32,128 nucleotides of DNA, from the NCBI GenBank assembly GCA_025351485.1, contig JANXVU010000124.1, forward strand, positions 1 through 32,128. The letters run 5' to 3'. The notes below the pieces were generated by a model. The model made no database searches. It saw nothing but the letters and a program-made list of their open reading frames with translations, and was not told the origin of the DNA. A program made the position numbers and the translations under genes. Origin of the DNA: Candidatus Eiseniibacteriota bacterium. GTDB taxonomy: Bacteria > Eisenbacteria > RBG-16-71-46 > JACRLI01. How positions within the stretch are numbered: the stretch's first letter is position 1; the number at the start of each line of letters is the position of its first letter. This document shows, in pieces, positions 7,019-16,442 of this stretch.

Positions 7019-8230
7019 CTACTTGCCGGCGACGACGTTGATCAGCTTGAACATCGGCAGGTACATGGCGACCAGCATTCCACCCACGATGGTGCCCATG
7101 ACCACGATCATCACCGGCTCGATCACCGCCGTCAGGGTCTCGACGGCCGCGTCCACTTCCTCTTCATAGAACACGGCGATCTTGTTCAACATCTGGTCCA
7201 GGGCGCCGGTCTGCTCGCCCACCGCGATCATCTGCACCACCATGGGCGGGAACACCCCGGAGGCCTTGAGCGGAGCGGCGATCGTCTCGCCCTCGCGGAT
7301 GCTGGTGCGGGTGGCCTCGATGGCCAACTGCAGCACCTTGTTGCCGGCGGTGCGGGCGGTGATCTCCAGCCCGGTCAGGATCGGCACACCGCTCGCGATC
7401 AGGGTCCCCAGGGTGCGCGTGAACCGCGCCACGCCACCCTTCAGGATCACGTCGCCCAGGATCGGCATCTTGAGCATCAGGCGGTCAATCACCAGGTGCC
7501 CGCTCTCGGTGGCGTAGTAGCGCTTGAGCAAGGTGGCCGCGCCCATGGCCGCCATGGCGAGGGCCCACCAGTAAGCGCGCAGGAAGTTGGACAGGTACAT
7601 GACGATCTTGGTCGGGAGCGGCAGCTCTCCGCCGAAGTCGGTGAACAGCTTGGCGAACGTCGGGATGATGAACATGAGCATGAAGATGGTCGCGCCCATG
7701 GCTACCGTGAGCACCACCGCCGGATACGTCAGTGCGCCCTTGACCTTGCGGATCAGGGCGTTGGCCTTTTCGATGTAGGTCGCCAGCCGCATCAGGATCT
7801 CGTCCAGCACACCGCCGGCCTCCCCCGCCTGCACCATGTTGACGAACAGGTCGTCAAACACCTTGCGGTGCTTGGAGAGCGATTCCGCCAGCGTGGCGCC
7901 CGATTCCACGTCGTGCATCACCACCGTGATGACCGAGCGGAGCGTCACGTTTTCCGTCTGCTTGGACAGGATCTCCAGGCACTGAACCAGCGGAAGTCCC
8001 GCGCCGATCATGGTCGCGAACTGACGGGTGAAGATGGCCAGCTCCTTGATGCTGACGCTGCCGCCGCCCGGCATCTTGAACTTGACGTCCTTCGGCTTTT
8101 CCAGGAGCGAGATGATCAGGATGCGCTTCTTGCGCAGGTATGACAGGGCCTCTTCCTGTGTTTCATAGGTGAGCTCGCCGGTCTGTTGGTCACCGGTCAC
8201 GCTCTTTCCCTTCCAGAGATAAGTCGGCAT
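7019..8230 (-). CDS. pilC: Type IV pilus inner-membrane platform protein PilC
   Basis: A 403-residue PilC/GspF-family protein. After a short N-terminal region (MPTYLWKGKSVTGDQQ) there are two homologous cytoplasmic helical domains, each ending in membrane segments: the first contains FTRQFATMIGAGLPLVQCLE and the second FTRTLGTLIASGVPILTGLE. The repeat pattern, the length near 400 and the closing segment YLPMFKLINVVAGK are standard for the family. It anchors the assembly and retraction ATPases at the membrane. It starts 18 bases after pilT and ends 2 bases before pilS, so it is in the same operon. Confidence 0.96.
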   Translation of the reverse strand: MPTYLWKGKSVTGDQQTGELTYETQEEALSYLRKKRILIISLLEKPKDVKFKMPGGGSVSIKELAIFTRQFATMIGAGLPLVQCLEILSKQTENVTLRSVITVVMHDVESGATLAESLSKHRKVFDDLFVNMVQAGEAGGVLDEILMRLATYIEKANALIRKVKGALTYPAVVLTVAMGATIFMLMFIIPTFAKLFTDFGGELPLPTKIVMYLSNFLRAYWWALAMAAMGAATLLKRYYATESGHLVIDRLMLKMPILGDVILKGGVARFTRTLGTLIASGVPILTGLEITARTAGNKVLQLAIEATRTSIREGETIAAPLKASGVFPPMVVQMIAVGEQTGALDQMLNKIAVFYEEEVDAAVETLTAVIEPVMIVVMGTIVGGMLVAMYLPMFKLINVVAGK

Positions 8231-8248
8231 GCTGGGCCCTTCCTTCCG

Positions 8249-9325
8249 CTACGCCGCGCGCGCGGTGGTCTTGTTGATCAGCTGCTCCAGCTCCGGCACG
8301 TTGGAACTGCGTCCCAGTGCTTCATCCAGGGAAATCAACCTGTTGATATAGGCCTGGTAGAGGCCCTGGTTCATGGTCTGCATGCCATGGCGCTGCCCGG
8401 CCTGCATCAAGGTGTAGATCTGGTGGATCTTGCCCTCGCGCACCACCGCGCGGACGGCCTGGGTGCACACCAGGACCTCGGACACCATCACCCGCCCGCG
8501 CCCCTTCAGGTGCGGGATCAGCTGCTGGGTGATGACGCCCTGGAGACAGAACGCCAGCTGGGCGCGGATCTGCTCCTGCTGTCCGGGCGGAAACACGTCC
8601 ACGATGCGGTTGACCGTCTCGAAGGTGCTGTTGGTGTGCAGGGTGGCGAAGACCAGGTGACCGGTCTCGGCGATGGTGAGCGCGGCGGCGATGGTTTCAA
8701 GATCCCGCATCTCACCGACCAGGATGATGTCGGGATCCTGGCGCAGCACGTACTTCAGCGCGTTGGTGAACGAGTGCGTGTCGGCCTGCACTTCGCGCTG
8801 GTCCACGATGCAGCGCTTGTGCTGGTGCACGTACTCGATCGGGTCCTCGATGGTGATGATGTGCCCGGTGCGCTCGCCGTTGATCCGGTCGATCATGGCG
8901 GCCAGCGTGGTGGACTTGCCCGAGCCCGTGGGGCCGGTGACCAGCACCAGGCCGCGGGGAAGGTCGGTGAACGCTTTGGCCGAGGCCGGCAGGCCGAGCT
9001 TGTCAAAGTCCAGGATCGCGTAGGGGATCTGGCGGATGGCCATGGAAACCACGCCGCGCTGCTGGTACACGTTGGCGCGGAACCGGGAGAGGCCCTTGAT
9101 GCCGAACGAAAGGTCCAGCTCCTTGGTGGTCTCGAAGCGCTTGCGCTGCTCGTCGGACAGGACGCTGTAGGCCAGGGCCTGGGTGTCCTCGGGGCTCAGG
9201 GGCTCCCCTTCCATGGGAGCGATCGCTCCGTCCACGCGGAACGCCGGCGTGATCCCGGACGTGAGGTGCAGGTCCGAGGCGTTCCGGGTGATCATTTCTT
9301 CCAGGAGCGTTCGCAGGTTATACAT
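8249..9325 (-). CDS. pilT: Type IV pilus retraction ATPase PilT
   Basis: A 358-residue hexameric ATPase of the secretion ATPase family. The N-terminal domain (about 1-110) begins with the PilT-typical MITRNASDLHLTSG. The RecA-like domain has Walker A GPTGSGKST at 131-139, Asp box motifs around TIEDPIEYVH, Walker B DPDIILVGEMRD and the His box GHLVFATLHTN. The length is normal for PilT and much shorter than PilB, and there is no tetracysteine zinc site. It powers pilus disassembly and twitching. It lies 27 bases after pilB and 18 before pilC. PilU is the main alternative, but a single copy between pilB and pilC is typical for pilT. Confidence 0.96.
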   Translation of the reverse strand: MYNLRTLLEEMITRNASDLHLTSGITPAFRVDGAIAPMEGEPLSPEDTQALAYSVLSDEQRKRFETTKELDLSFGIKGLSRFRANVYQQRGVVSMAIRQIPYAILDFDKLGLPASAKAFTDLPRGLVLVTGPTGSGKSTTLAAMIDRINGERTGHIITIEDPIEYVHQHKRCIVDQREVQADTHSFTNALKYVLRQDPDIILVGEMRDLETIAAALTIAETGHLVFATLHTNSTFETVNRIVDVFPPGQQEQIRAQLAFCLQGVITQQLIPHLKGRGRVMVSEVLVCTQAVRAVVREGKIHQIYTLMQAGQRHGMQTMNQGLYQAYINRLISLDEALGRSSNVPELEQLINKTTARAA

Positions 9326-9352
9326 GGCATCCTTACAGTTAGGGCCGTGAAG

Positions 9353-11038
<1,686 letters not shown>

Positions 11039-11111
11039 GACGGCGGAACCTCGCGAGCAGGATGTGAATTTTTGGAACGGGACGGACGGGTGGATACTTG
11101 CCATGGCAGGC

Positions 11112-11126
11112 GCAAGGCCTGTGCCG
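11112..11126 (-). promoter_or_regulatory. Sigma-54 (-24/-12) promoter of the pilBTCSR operon
   Basis: On the minus strand CGGCACAGGCCTTGC has the invariant GG and GC 10 bases apart and TTGC at -12; only the first base differs from TGGCAC. Predicted transcription start is near 11100, 62 bases before the TTG proposed for pilB. Confidence 0.72.
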
Positions 11127-11189
11127 GATGGCGAATTGCCCCAAGTCGTTGCAGGACAGCCGCGCCTGCCCGCAAGTCCCGCCGGCCCC

Positions 11190-11204
11190 ATTGCAGCCTG
11201 CAAT
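11190..11204. promoter_or_regulatory. Candidate PilR activator site upstream of pilB
   Basis: ATTGCAG-C-CTGCAAT is a perfect inverted repeat with 7-base arms, centred about 97 bases upstream of the predicted start site. It shares the pattern TTGCAG-n-CYGCAA with the element at 3814-3828. A half-site TTGCAGG lies closer to the promoter at 11149-11155. PilR is the obvious candidate protein, by inference. Confidence 0.55.
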
Positions 11205-11233
11205 CCCGGCCGCTCACTTTGGAAGGCTGGCAT

Positions 11234-11578
11234 TCACGGACGGACGAACGGGCGCACTGCGTCCCATTTGCGCGGCCCGATCCCCCGCACCCGGGTGATT
11301 TCGAACGCCGTGCGGAAAGGCCCGTGCGCTTCCCGGTCCTCCACGATCCGGCGCGCCAGCGCGGGACCGATCCCGGGCAATGTCTCCAGCTCTTCGAGCC
11401 GGGCCGTATTCAGGCGCACCAGGGAGGTCTTGGAGTTTTCGGGAGCAGAGGTGTTATCGGAATATGCCGGGACAGGAACAGGTGGAAGTTGCGGAGGATT
11501 ATGCGGGGCGCGGCTTAGATGGAGTCCCGCCAGGGCGAACAGCCCTGCGAAGAGGAAAAGCCGCAGCAGGGCGCGCAT
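11234..11578 (-). CDS. comEA: ComEA-like helix-hairpin-helix DNA-binding protein
   Basis: A 114-residue protein. Residues 1-24 form a signal peptide or membrane anchor (MRALLRLFLFAGLFALAGL). A Pro-rich linker follows to about 45, and then a tandem helix-hairpin-helix domain: LNTARLEELETLPGIGPALA with ARRIVEDREAHGPF and TRVRGIGPRKWDAVRPF. This is the layout of ComEA, the periplasmic protein that binds incoming DNA during natural transformation. It is the last gene of the long minus-strand run and lies just upstream of the pilB promoter. Other small HhH proteins have the same fold, so the competence role is inferred from the fold, export signal and pilus neighbours. The start codon has only a weak GGGA upstream. 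Confidence 0.82.
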   Translation of the reverse strand: MRALLRLFLFAGLFALAGLHLSRAPHNPPQLPPVPVPAYSDNTSAPENSKTSLVRLNTARLEELETLPGIGPALARRIVEDREAHGPFRTAFEITRVRGIGPRKWDAVRPFVRP

Positions 11579-11650
11579 TCGCGTCGGGATCCCACGGGGG
11601 TGAGCCGGTGAAGCTTGGCGAACAGCGGTCCGACGCGAATCGTGAAAACC

Positions 11651-13555
11651 CTAGTCCCAGAGGTCCCAGGTGACCCCGAACCGGAGGGACCGCCCGTAGA
11701 CCGGCGCCAGGGAAGTGCGCGCGGGCAGGAGGACCGTGGATTCGTAGGGCAGATTGGTGAAATTGTAGGCGCCAAATTCAAATCGTGCCGATTCGTATTT
11801 CAACACCGCCTCGAAGTCCAGCGTGGCGTGCGCCTCGGACTCCCGGTCCCCCTCAGCCAGCCTGGGCCCTTCGCCGTTGGCCACCAGCCGCAGGTGGGCA
11901 TCGAACGGGAGCAAGGGCAGCGTCCCGGACCATGCCACGAAGCCGTGGGCGGAGTACGGAGGCTGGAAGATCAGGCGCCTCCCTCGCTCGTCCCGGGTAT
12001 GCTGAAAAAGGGCCGAACCGCCAAGGCGGGTGTGCAGCGGGCCCGGCAGATCCAGGTTCGCGCGGGCCCCATAGGCATGGGACTCGTCCACCGCGGCCAC
12101 CAGCAGGGTCGAGTAGCCGGGAAGCGCCACCTCCCGCCCCAGGGCGCGGTCCTGCTCCAGGTAGATGGCCAGCGTGGCGGTCGCACCCTGCGAGCGAACG
12201 ACGCACTCGGGCTCGAGCCGGACCCGGAACAGCCGGCCGGATGCGCCGCCCGCCCCGCCCAGTTCCGCTCGCACCGTCCCGAGGCTGCGGAAGTGCACAC
12301 CCCGGCCCGGGGAGCGCTCCACGGCAAAACTCCCCGCCAACACCCGGGGCGAGTCCCCGGCCTCCAGGCCGGCCTCGGCCTGCCAATCCGCGCCCGACGC
12401 CTCGATCGAGGCCGTGGACCTCGCGCCCGGGCTCCGGTCGCGGGCGCTCACCCCCACCACGATCGCCGCGTTCGCAGGCAGTCCGGGCGGCGCGACACGA
12501 AGCCCCACCGACTCGCGGGCCTCCTTGCGCCGGTCCGTGCCCGAAGAGGCCAGCACCATCGAGAACGAAATCACGCTGTCGGCGAACGCGGCCCCGGTGC
12601 CCAGCCGGTACTGTTCGCGGCGGGTCGACACGATGGTGTCCAGCTGGGCCGAACTCAGGTCGTGCAGGCGAAGGTCCGAAGTCACGCTCAGGAAGGCCGC
12701 CCGCCACGCGCCCCACGAGGTGGAGCGGGAGCCTTCGAACGTCAGCCCGCGCTCTCGAAACTGGTCCACCAGCGTGGCCAGGTCGGTGTTGAAGAACGGG
12801 TCCTGGATCTTGCGGATGCCGGCCGCGGCCGACCAGCCGCCGAGGGCCGAATGCCTCGCGAACTGGACCAGCGCATCCGATCCGCCCACATCGTTGCCGT
12901 GCAGCGAGACCCGGGTGAGCAGCCGGTCGTCGCCCGCCGGACGGCGGTCGAAATCCACCGCCCCGCCGGGCGCCGGCACCGACGGACCCACCGGGGCCCA
13001 TGCGCCCGCGGAACGGGCCGGTTCCCCGCCCCAGGCATCGAACGAACTGAGCGCCTGGGTCCCGAGGTCCACCGGAAAGCCGTCCAGGCTGATGGATGGC
13101 GGGCGCGGAGACCCGGGCGAGAACATGTACCGCTCCAGCCCCTCGAACCCGAAATCGGTGTCTGTGATCCAGCCGGCCTCCGCCAGGCGGTCCGGATAGG
13201 AGCGCGGAAAGGTCTCCGTGAGGGACGAATCGCCTCCCGAGAAACGAGGAGCGCCCGCGAAGCCAAAGGAAGGCGGCCGACGCGCGGTGACGCGCCGGCC
13301 CTCGTTGACCCGTTGCACGCGGCGCGCGTAGCCCGAAGTGTCGGGGGGCGCCGCCAGTGTCGGGATCGCTCGGGTGGTGTCGCGAAGGGCGCGGGGCAAA
13401 GAATCTGCCGGGAGGCTGTTCGATGCGCTCCCGCCGGCCCCGGCCGGAAGCTGGAGCGTGTCGGGTGGCGCGGGTTTCGGGATGGGGCGCTTGACGGTGG
13501 CGGCGGATGCCGCCCCGCCCCCCAGCAGCAGGATCAGGCAGAGGGCCGCGGCCAG
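11651..13555 (-). CDS. TonB-dependent-receptor-like outer membrane barrel (start unresolved)
   Basis: About 630 residues. A signal-peptide-like stretch (ALAAALCLILLLGGGAASA) is followed by a Pro-rich region, then a plug-like segment containing ISLDGFPVDLG, and a long run of alternating strands. The end, VYGRSLRFGVTWDLWD, is the aromatic close of a TonB-receptor barrel. No ATG, GTG or TTG lies in frame near the signal peptide. Candidate CTG codons are at 13555 and 13537, the second overlapping the stop of the upstream gene as CTGA; neither has a clear ribosome site. A TTG at 13693 would put 46 implausible residues ahead. The frame remains open far upstream, but that part is an antisense-like shadow of the two preceding genes. 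It may import a vitamin or metal complex together with the ECF component encoded just upstream. Confidence 0.72.
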   Translation of the reverse strand: MAAALCLILLLGGGAASAATVKRPIPKPAPPDTLQLPAGAGGSASNSLPADSLPRALRDTTRAIPTLAAPPDTSGYARRVQRVNEGRRVTARRPPSFGFAGAPRFSGGDSSLTETFPRSYPDRLAEAGWITDTDFGFEGLERYMFSPGSPRPPSISLDGFPVDLGTQALSSFDAWGGEPARSAGAWAPVGPSVPAPGGAVDFDRRPAGDDRLLTRVSLHGNDVGGSDALVQFARHSALGGWSAAAGIRKIQDPFFNTDLATLVDQFRERGLTFEGSRSTSWGAWRAAFLSVTSDLRLHDLSSAQLDTIVSTRREQYRLGTGAAFADSVISFSMVLASSGTDRRKEARESVGLRVAPPGLPANAAIVVGVSARDRSPGARSTASIEASGADWQAEAGLEAGDSPRVLAGSFAVERSPGRGVHFRSLGTVRAELGGAGGASGRLFRVRLEPECVVRSQGATATLAIYLEQDRALGREVALPGYSTLLVAAVDESHAYGARANLDLPGPLHTRLGGSALFQHTRDERGRRLIFQPPYSAHGFVAWSGTLPLLPFDAHLRLVANGEGPRLAEGDRESEAHATLDFEAVLKYESARFEFGAYNFTNLPYESTVLLPARTSLAPVYGRSLRFGVTWDLWD

Positions 13556-14064
13556 AGCCGGGCGCCCAGCGCCGGACCCACCACGGAGAAGAACAGCACG
13601 TTCGAGGCGACGTGCACCGCGCTGAGCGGTATCGCCATGAGCAGTGCGGGTTTGATGCCCCCCACGAACGGGGCGCTGGCCAGGTTGGTACAAAGATCGA
13701 ACCAGAGGGTGGTGAAGAGGCCGGAGGCTCCGAAAGCCCAGAATGGATGATGCCGCCGTCCCATCAGGCCGCCCGCGAGACCTGCCGGAGCCATGCCCGC
13801 GACCTGGGACAAGAGCACCAGCGGCGGTGCCAGTCCGTAGGGACTGGTGAGACTGTACAGCAACTCCCCGATCACGGCCACGCGGATTCCGGCCCACGGG
13901 CCGAGCAACATTCCGGCAGCCAGGCACAGGACGCTCACCCACTCCACGTTGGGAATGATCTTGAGTCGGCCGCTCGCCACGATCAAGGCCGCAAGGACCG
14001 CCTCGCCGGCGATGCGGCGGGCGCGCTGGAGCGTGCGGCTGGATTCTGGAGTGTTGGGGTTCAC
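13534..14064 (-). CDS. ECF transporter S component (substrate unknown)
   Basis: A 176-residue membrane protein with about five or six hydrophobic segments (EAVLAALIVASGRL, WVSVLCLAAGMLLGPWAGI, PPLVLLSQVAGMAPAGLAGG, LLMAIPLSAVHVASNVLFF). The pattern IPNVEWVSVLCLAAGMLLGP followed by GELLYSLTSPYG is typical of substrate-binding S components of energy-coupling-factor importers. No ECF ATPase or T component is encoded here, so it would share a module encoded elsewhere. It starts with GTG at 14064, 51 bases after the PHP gene, and its end overlaps the start region of a TonB-receptor-like gene. That pairing suggests vitamin uptake across both membranes. Cobalamin or queuosine precursors are possible, but the sequence does not decide. 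Confidence 0.78.
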   Translation of the reverse strand: MNPNTPESSRTLQRARRIAGEAVLAALIVASGRLKIIPNVEWVSVLCLAAGMLLGPWAGIRVAVIGELLYSLTSPYGLAPPLVLLSQVAGMAPAGLAGGLMGRRHHPFWAFGASGLFTTLWFDLCTNLASAPFVGGIKPALLMAIPLSAVHVASNVLFFSVVGPALGARLWPRPSA

Positions 14065-14115
14065 CCGGGGAATCTACGGGGAAGCGCGCCCCTCGGCAAG
14101 GCCGGGGAGCGGGAT

Positions 14116-14970
14116 CTAGCGGGGAACTCCGGCGGCGCGGAGCTCCGGCAGGATGTCCGCGGGCACATGCGAGCATCCCAGCTCCACCCCCGGATTGCGG
14201 GAACCGTGATAGTCCGATCCCCCCGTGGGCACCAGGCCGTGCTTCCTGGCGAGGGAAAGATAGTGCTGCCGGGCGGACTCGTCGTGCCGGGGATGCCACA
14301 CCTCGATGCCGGTGAGGCCCATTTCCTTCAGACCCGGGATCAGGTCGTCCCGGCGGAGAGTCCCGGGGTGGGCCAGGACCACCTTTCCACCGAACTTCGC
14401 GGCCAGGTCCAGCGCGTCCTGGGGAGTGAATTCCTCCTTGGGCACGAACGCGGGCCCGCCGTGGCCGATGTACTTGCGGAAAGCTTCCTGAGGGTGCTCG
14501 ACATGTCCCCGCAGTACCAGGGCGTTGGCCACGTGCGGCCGGCCGATGGTGCCGGGGCCGGAGAACGACTGCACGTCGGCCATGGTCACGGTCATGCCAA
14601 GATCGTTCAACTTGGCCACCATGCCCTCGGCGCGTCGCAGGCGCGCGTGGCGAAATCGCTGCAGCTCCGCTTCCAGGCCGGCCAGGTCGCGGTCGCATTC
14701 GTAGACCAGCAGGTGCACGTCCGATCGGCCTTCGTTGGCCGACAGCTCGACCCCAGCGATCACCTCCAGGCCGGTCCCTTCCGCGGCCCGGCGAGCCTCG
14801 GAAACGCCGGCGGTGGTGTCGTGGTCGGTCAGCGCGATGGCGACCAGCTTCAGGGTCAGCGCCATTTCCACCAGCTCGGAAGGCGTGGAAGAGCCGTCCG
14901 ACTGGACGCTATGCATGTGCAGGTCAATTTCGGGCCGGGATTTCCTGCCGAGCTGGGGAAGGAAGTTCAC
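14116..14970 (-). CDS. PHP-domain metal-dependent phosphoesterase (RNase AM / YciV family)
   Basis: A 284-residue PHP protein with the expected metal-binding motifs: DLHMHSVQSDG near the N-terminus, LTDHDT at about 48-53, AGVELS, VVLAHPG at about 195 and GSDYHG near the C-terminus. The TPSELVEMA helix and the overall length match the YciV/TrpH-type enzymes, which in E. coli act as a 5'-to-3' exonuclease on short RNAs and on nucleotide 3',5'-bisphosphates. The start is GTG at 14970, overlapping the TPR gene's stop as GTGA. I am confident of the fold and a phosphoesterase activity; the precise substrate is inferred from the family. Confidence 0.9.
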   Translation of the reverse strand: MNFLPQLGRKSRPEIDLHMHSVQSDGSSTPSELVEMALTLKLVAIALTDHDTTAGVSEARRAAEGTGLEVIAGVELSANEGRSDVHLLVYECDRDLAGLEAELQRFRHARLRRAEGMVAKLNDLGMTVTMADVQSFSGPGTIGRPHVANALVLRGHVEHPQEAFRKYIGHGGPAFVPKEEFTPQDALDLAAKFGGKVVLAHPGTLRRDDLIPGLKEMGLTGIEVWHPRHDESARQHYLSLARKHGLVPTGGSDYHGSRNPGVELGCSHVPADILPELRAAGVPR

Positions 14971-16427
14971 GAGGCGCGGCGCATACGCAGATCTTCGAGG
15001 CGGGTGCGCACGTCCAGGAAGTCGGGGTCCAGGATGGCCACTTCTTCCAGCAACCTCAGCGCCTCCGCGTCGTCGCCCTGCTGCTGGTGGCTCAGGGCCA
15101 GGTGATAGTGCATGGAAAGGGCCTGCGCGTCGGTAAGCCCGGGGCTATCCAGTCCGCGCTCCAGGAACCGCTGCGCATCCACTGGCGAGCCCTGGCGCAG
15201 ATAGCACTGCCCCAGCATCTCGCAGCACTTGGGCCGGAGCTCGGAGTCGCGGGAGGCGGCGGCGAGCTCGGCAATGGCGTCGCCGATCAGGTTCATTTCC
15301 ATGTAGGCCATGGCCATATCGTAATGGCTCCGGCCGTCATCCGGCGAGAGCTGATTTTCAAGGCTCTGCTTGAACTCCTTGAGGATGTCCGAGAGGTCCA
15401 CCAGCGAATTGGACCGCGGGGCGTCGTCGCGCACCGAAACGGCCGAATACGCGCTGGCCGGCGGGGCATCCAACGGCGGCAGGCCCGCGTGCAGCGTGGG
15501 CAGATCGAGAGGCTCCCCCTCTTCCATTTTTGGAGTGGCGGGCGCGGGCGGCGCCTTGCGCTCCGTGGCGGGCGGCGCTGGGCGTTCCGCGACGGGCGCT
15601 TCCGGCTTCGGCGGGGCCGGAGCCGGCTTCGGGCTTGGCGGGGCGCTCAGGCTGTGAGTCTCGAGGCCGTCCAGGGTCGGAGTGGCGCCTTCCTCCCCCA
15701 TGTCCTCCGCCGCCGCCTTCAGCTCGGGTTTCGCATCCACTTCCATCGGAGCCTCGAAGAGACCCGTCATGTTCAGGTTCAGCGACTTGGGCTCGGCGGG
15801 CGCGACCGGGGCTTCCAGGGTCGGCAGGGTGACGGAAGGGTCCAGTTCCCGCGCGCGCTCCAGCAACGGGCGGACCAGTTCTTCGCGCCCGGCCATCTGC
15901 AAGGCCTCGGCCATGCGCAGCAATTCGGAAGCCGCTTCGGATTTGTTCCCGGCCTGGGAGTGCAGCTCCACCAGGCGCTGGGAAGCCTCTCCATGGGTGG
16001 GCGCCACGGCCACGGCCCGGCCGAGGTGGCCCAGGGCGCTGCCGCGATTGCCCGAAGAAAGCTCTTCCTCGGCGGCGGAAAGATAGAAGGACGCCGCCTC
16101 ACCGGCCAGTCCGTCCTGGGCGTTGAGCTCCGCCAGCACGACCAGCACCTCGGTCTTGCGGTGATCCAGTCGAAGGATCTTCTTGCACAGCGCGACTGCG
16201 TTCTTGAGCAGGCCGCTCTCGCGGTAACCTCGGATGGCCTCGTGGTAACGCTCGACCGCCTCCGGCACCGAACCACGCCTCAGGTAGACGTCGCCGATCA
16301 GGATGTGCAGGTAGGGATCGGGCTCGGCGCTCTCCGCAAGGCGTTCGTACGCCCGGATCGCATTGTCCCATTGCCCATTCTTTACAAAGGTTTGGGCCCG
16401 CCGTTTGATGTCGGCGACTCTTTCCAC
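14967..16427 (-). CDS. TPR-repeat protein with Pro-rich linker
   Basis: A 486-residue protein with no signal peptide. N-terminal TPR units run from about residue 10 to 210 (for example NGQWDNAIRAYERLAESAEP and PDPYLHILIGDVYLRRGS). A low-complexity Pro/Ala/Glu linker covers about 235-320 (PKPAPAPPKPEAP), and more TPR units follow from about 365 to the end (DMAMAYMEMNLIGDAIAELA). This is a scaffold or adaptor layout without catalytic residues. The GTG at 16427 has GGAGG five bases upstream. It starts 15 bases after ftcD and overlaps the PHP gene as GTGA. I do not recognise an orthologue with known function. A role with the pilus machinery is possible but nothing in the sequence shows it. Confidence 0.88.
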   Translation of the reverse strand: MERVADIKRRAQTFVKNGQWDNAIRAYERLAESAEPDPYLHILIGDVYLRRGSVPEAVERYHEAIRGYRESGLLKNAVALCKKILRLDHRKTEVLVVLAELNAQDGLAGEAASFYLSAAEEELSSGNRGSALGHLGRAVAVAPTHGEASQRLVELHSQAGNKSEAASELLRMAEALQMAGREELVRPLLERARELDPSVTLPTLEAPVAPAEPKSLNLNMTGLFEAPMEVDAKPELKAAAEDMGEEGATPTLDGLETHSLSAPPSPKPAPAPPKPEAPVAERPAPPATERKAPPAPATPKMEEGEPLDLPTLHAGLPPLDAPPASAYSAVSVRDDAPRSNSLVDLSDILKEFKQSLENQLSPDDGRSHYDMAMAYMEMNLIGDAIAELAAASRDSELRPKCCEMLGQCYLRQGSPVDAQRFLERGLDSPGLTDAQALSMHYHLALSHQQQGDDAEALRLLEEVAILDPDFLDVRTRLEDLRMRRAS

Positions 16428-16442
16428 GCACCCTCCGGACGA

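Noticed and set aside
14065-14115. Cobalamin or other vitamin riboswitch before the ECF gene
   Set aside because: Only 51 bases separate the genes, too short for a known vitamin riboswitch, and no conserved box was seen.
13694-14698. N-terminal extension of the TonB-receptor-like protein to 14698
   Set aside because: The extension runs through the ECF and PHP genes in another frame and has Arg/Gly/Pro-rich shadow composition.
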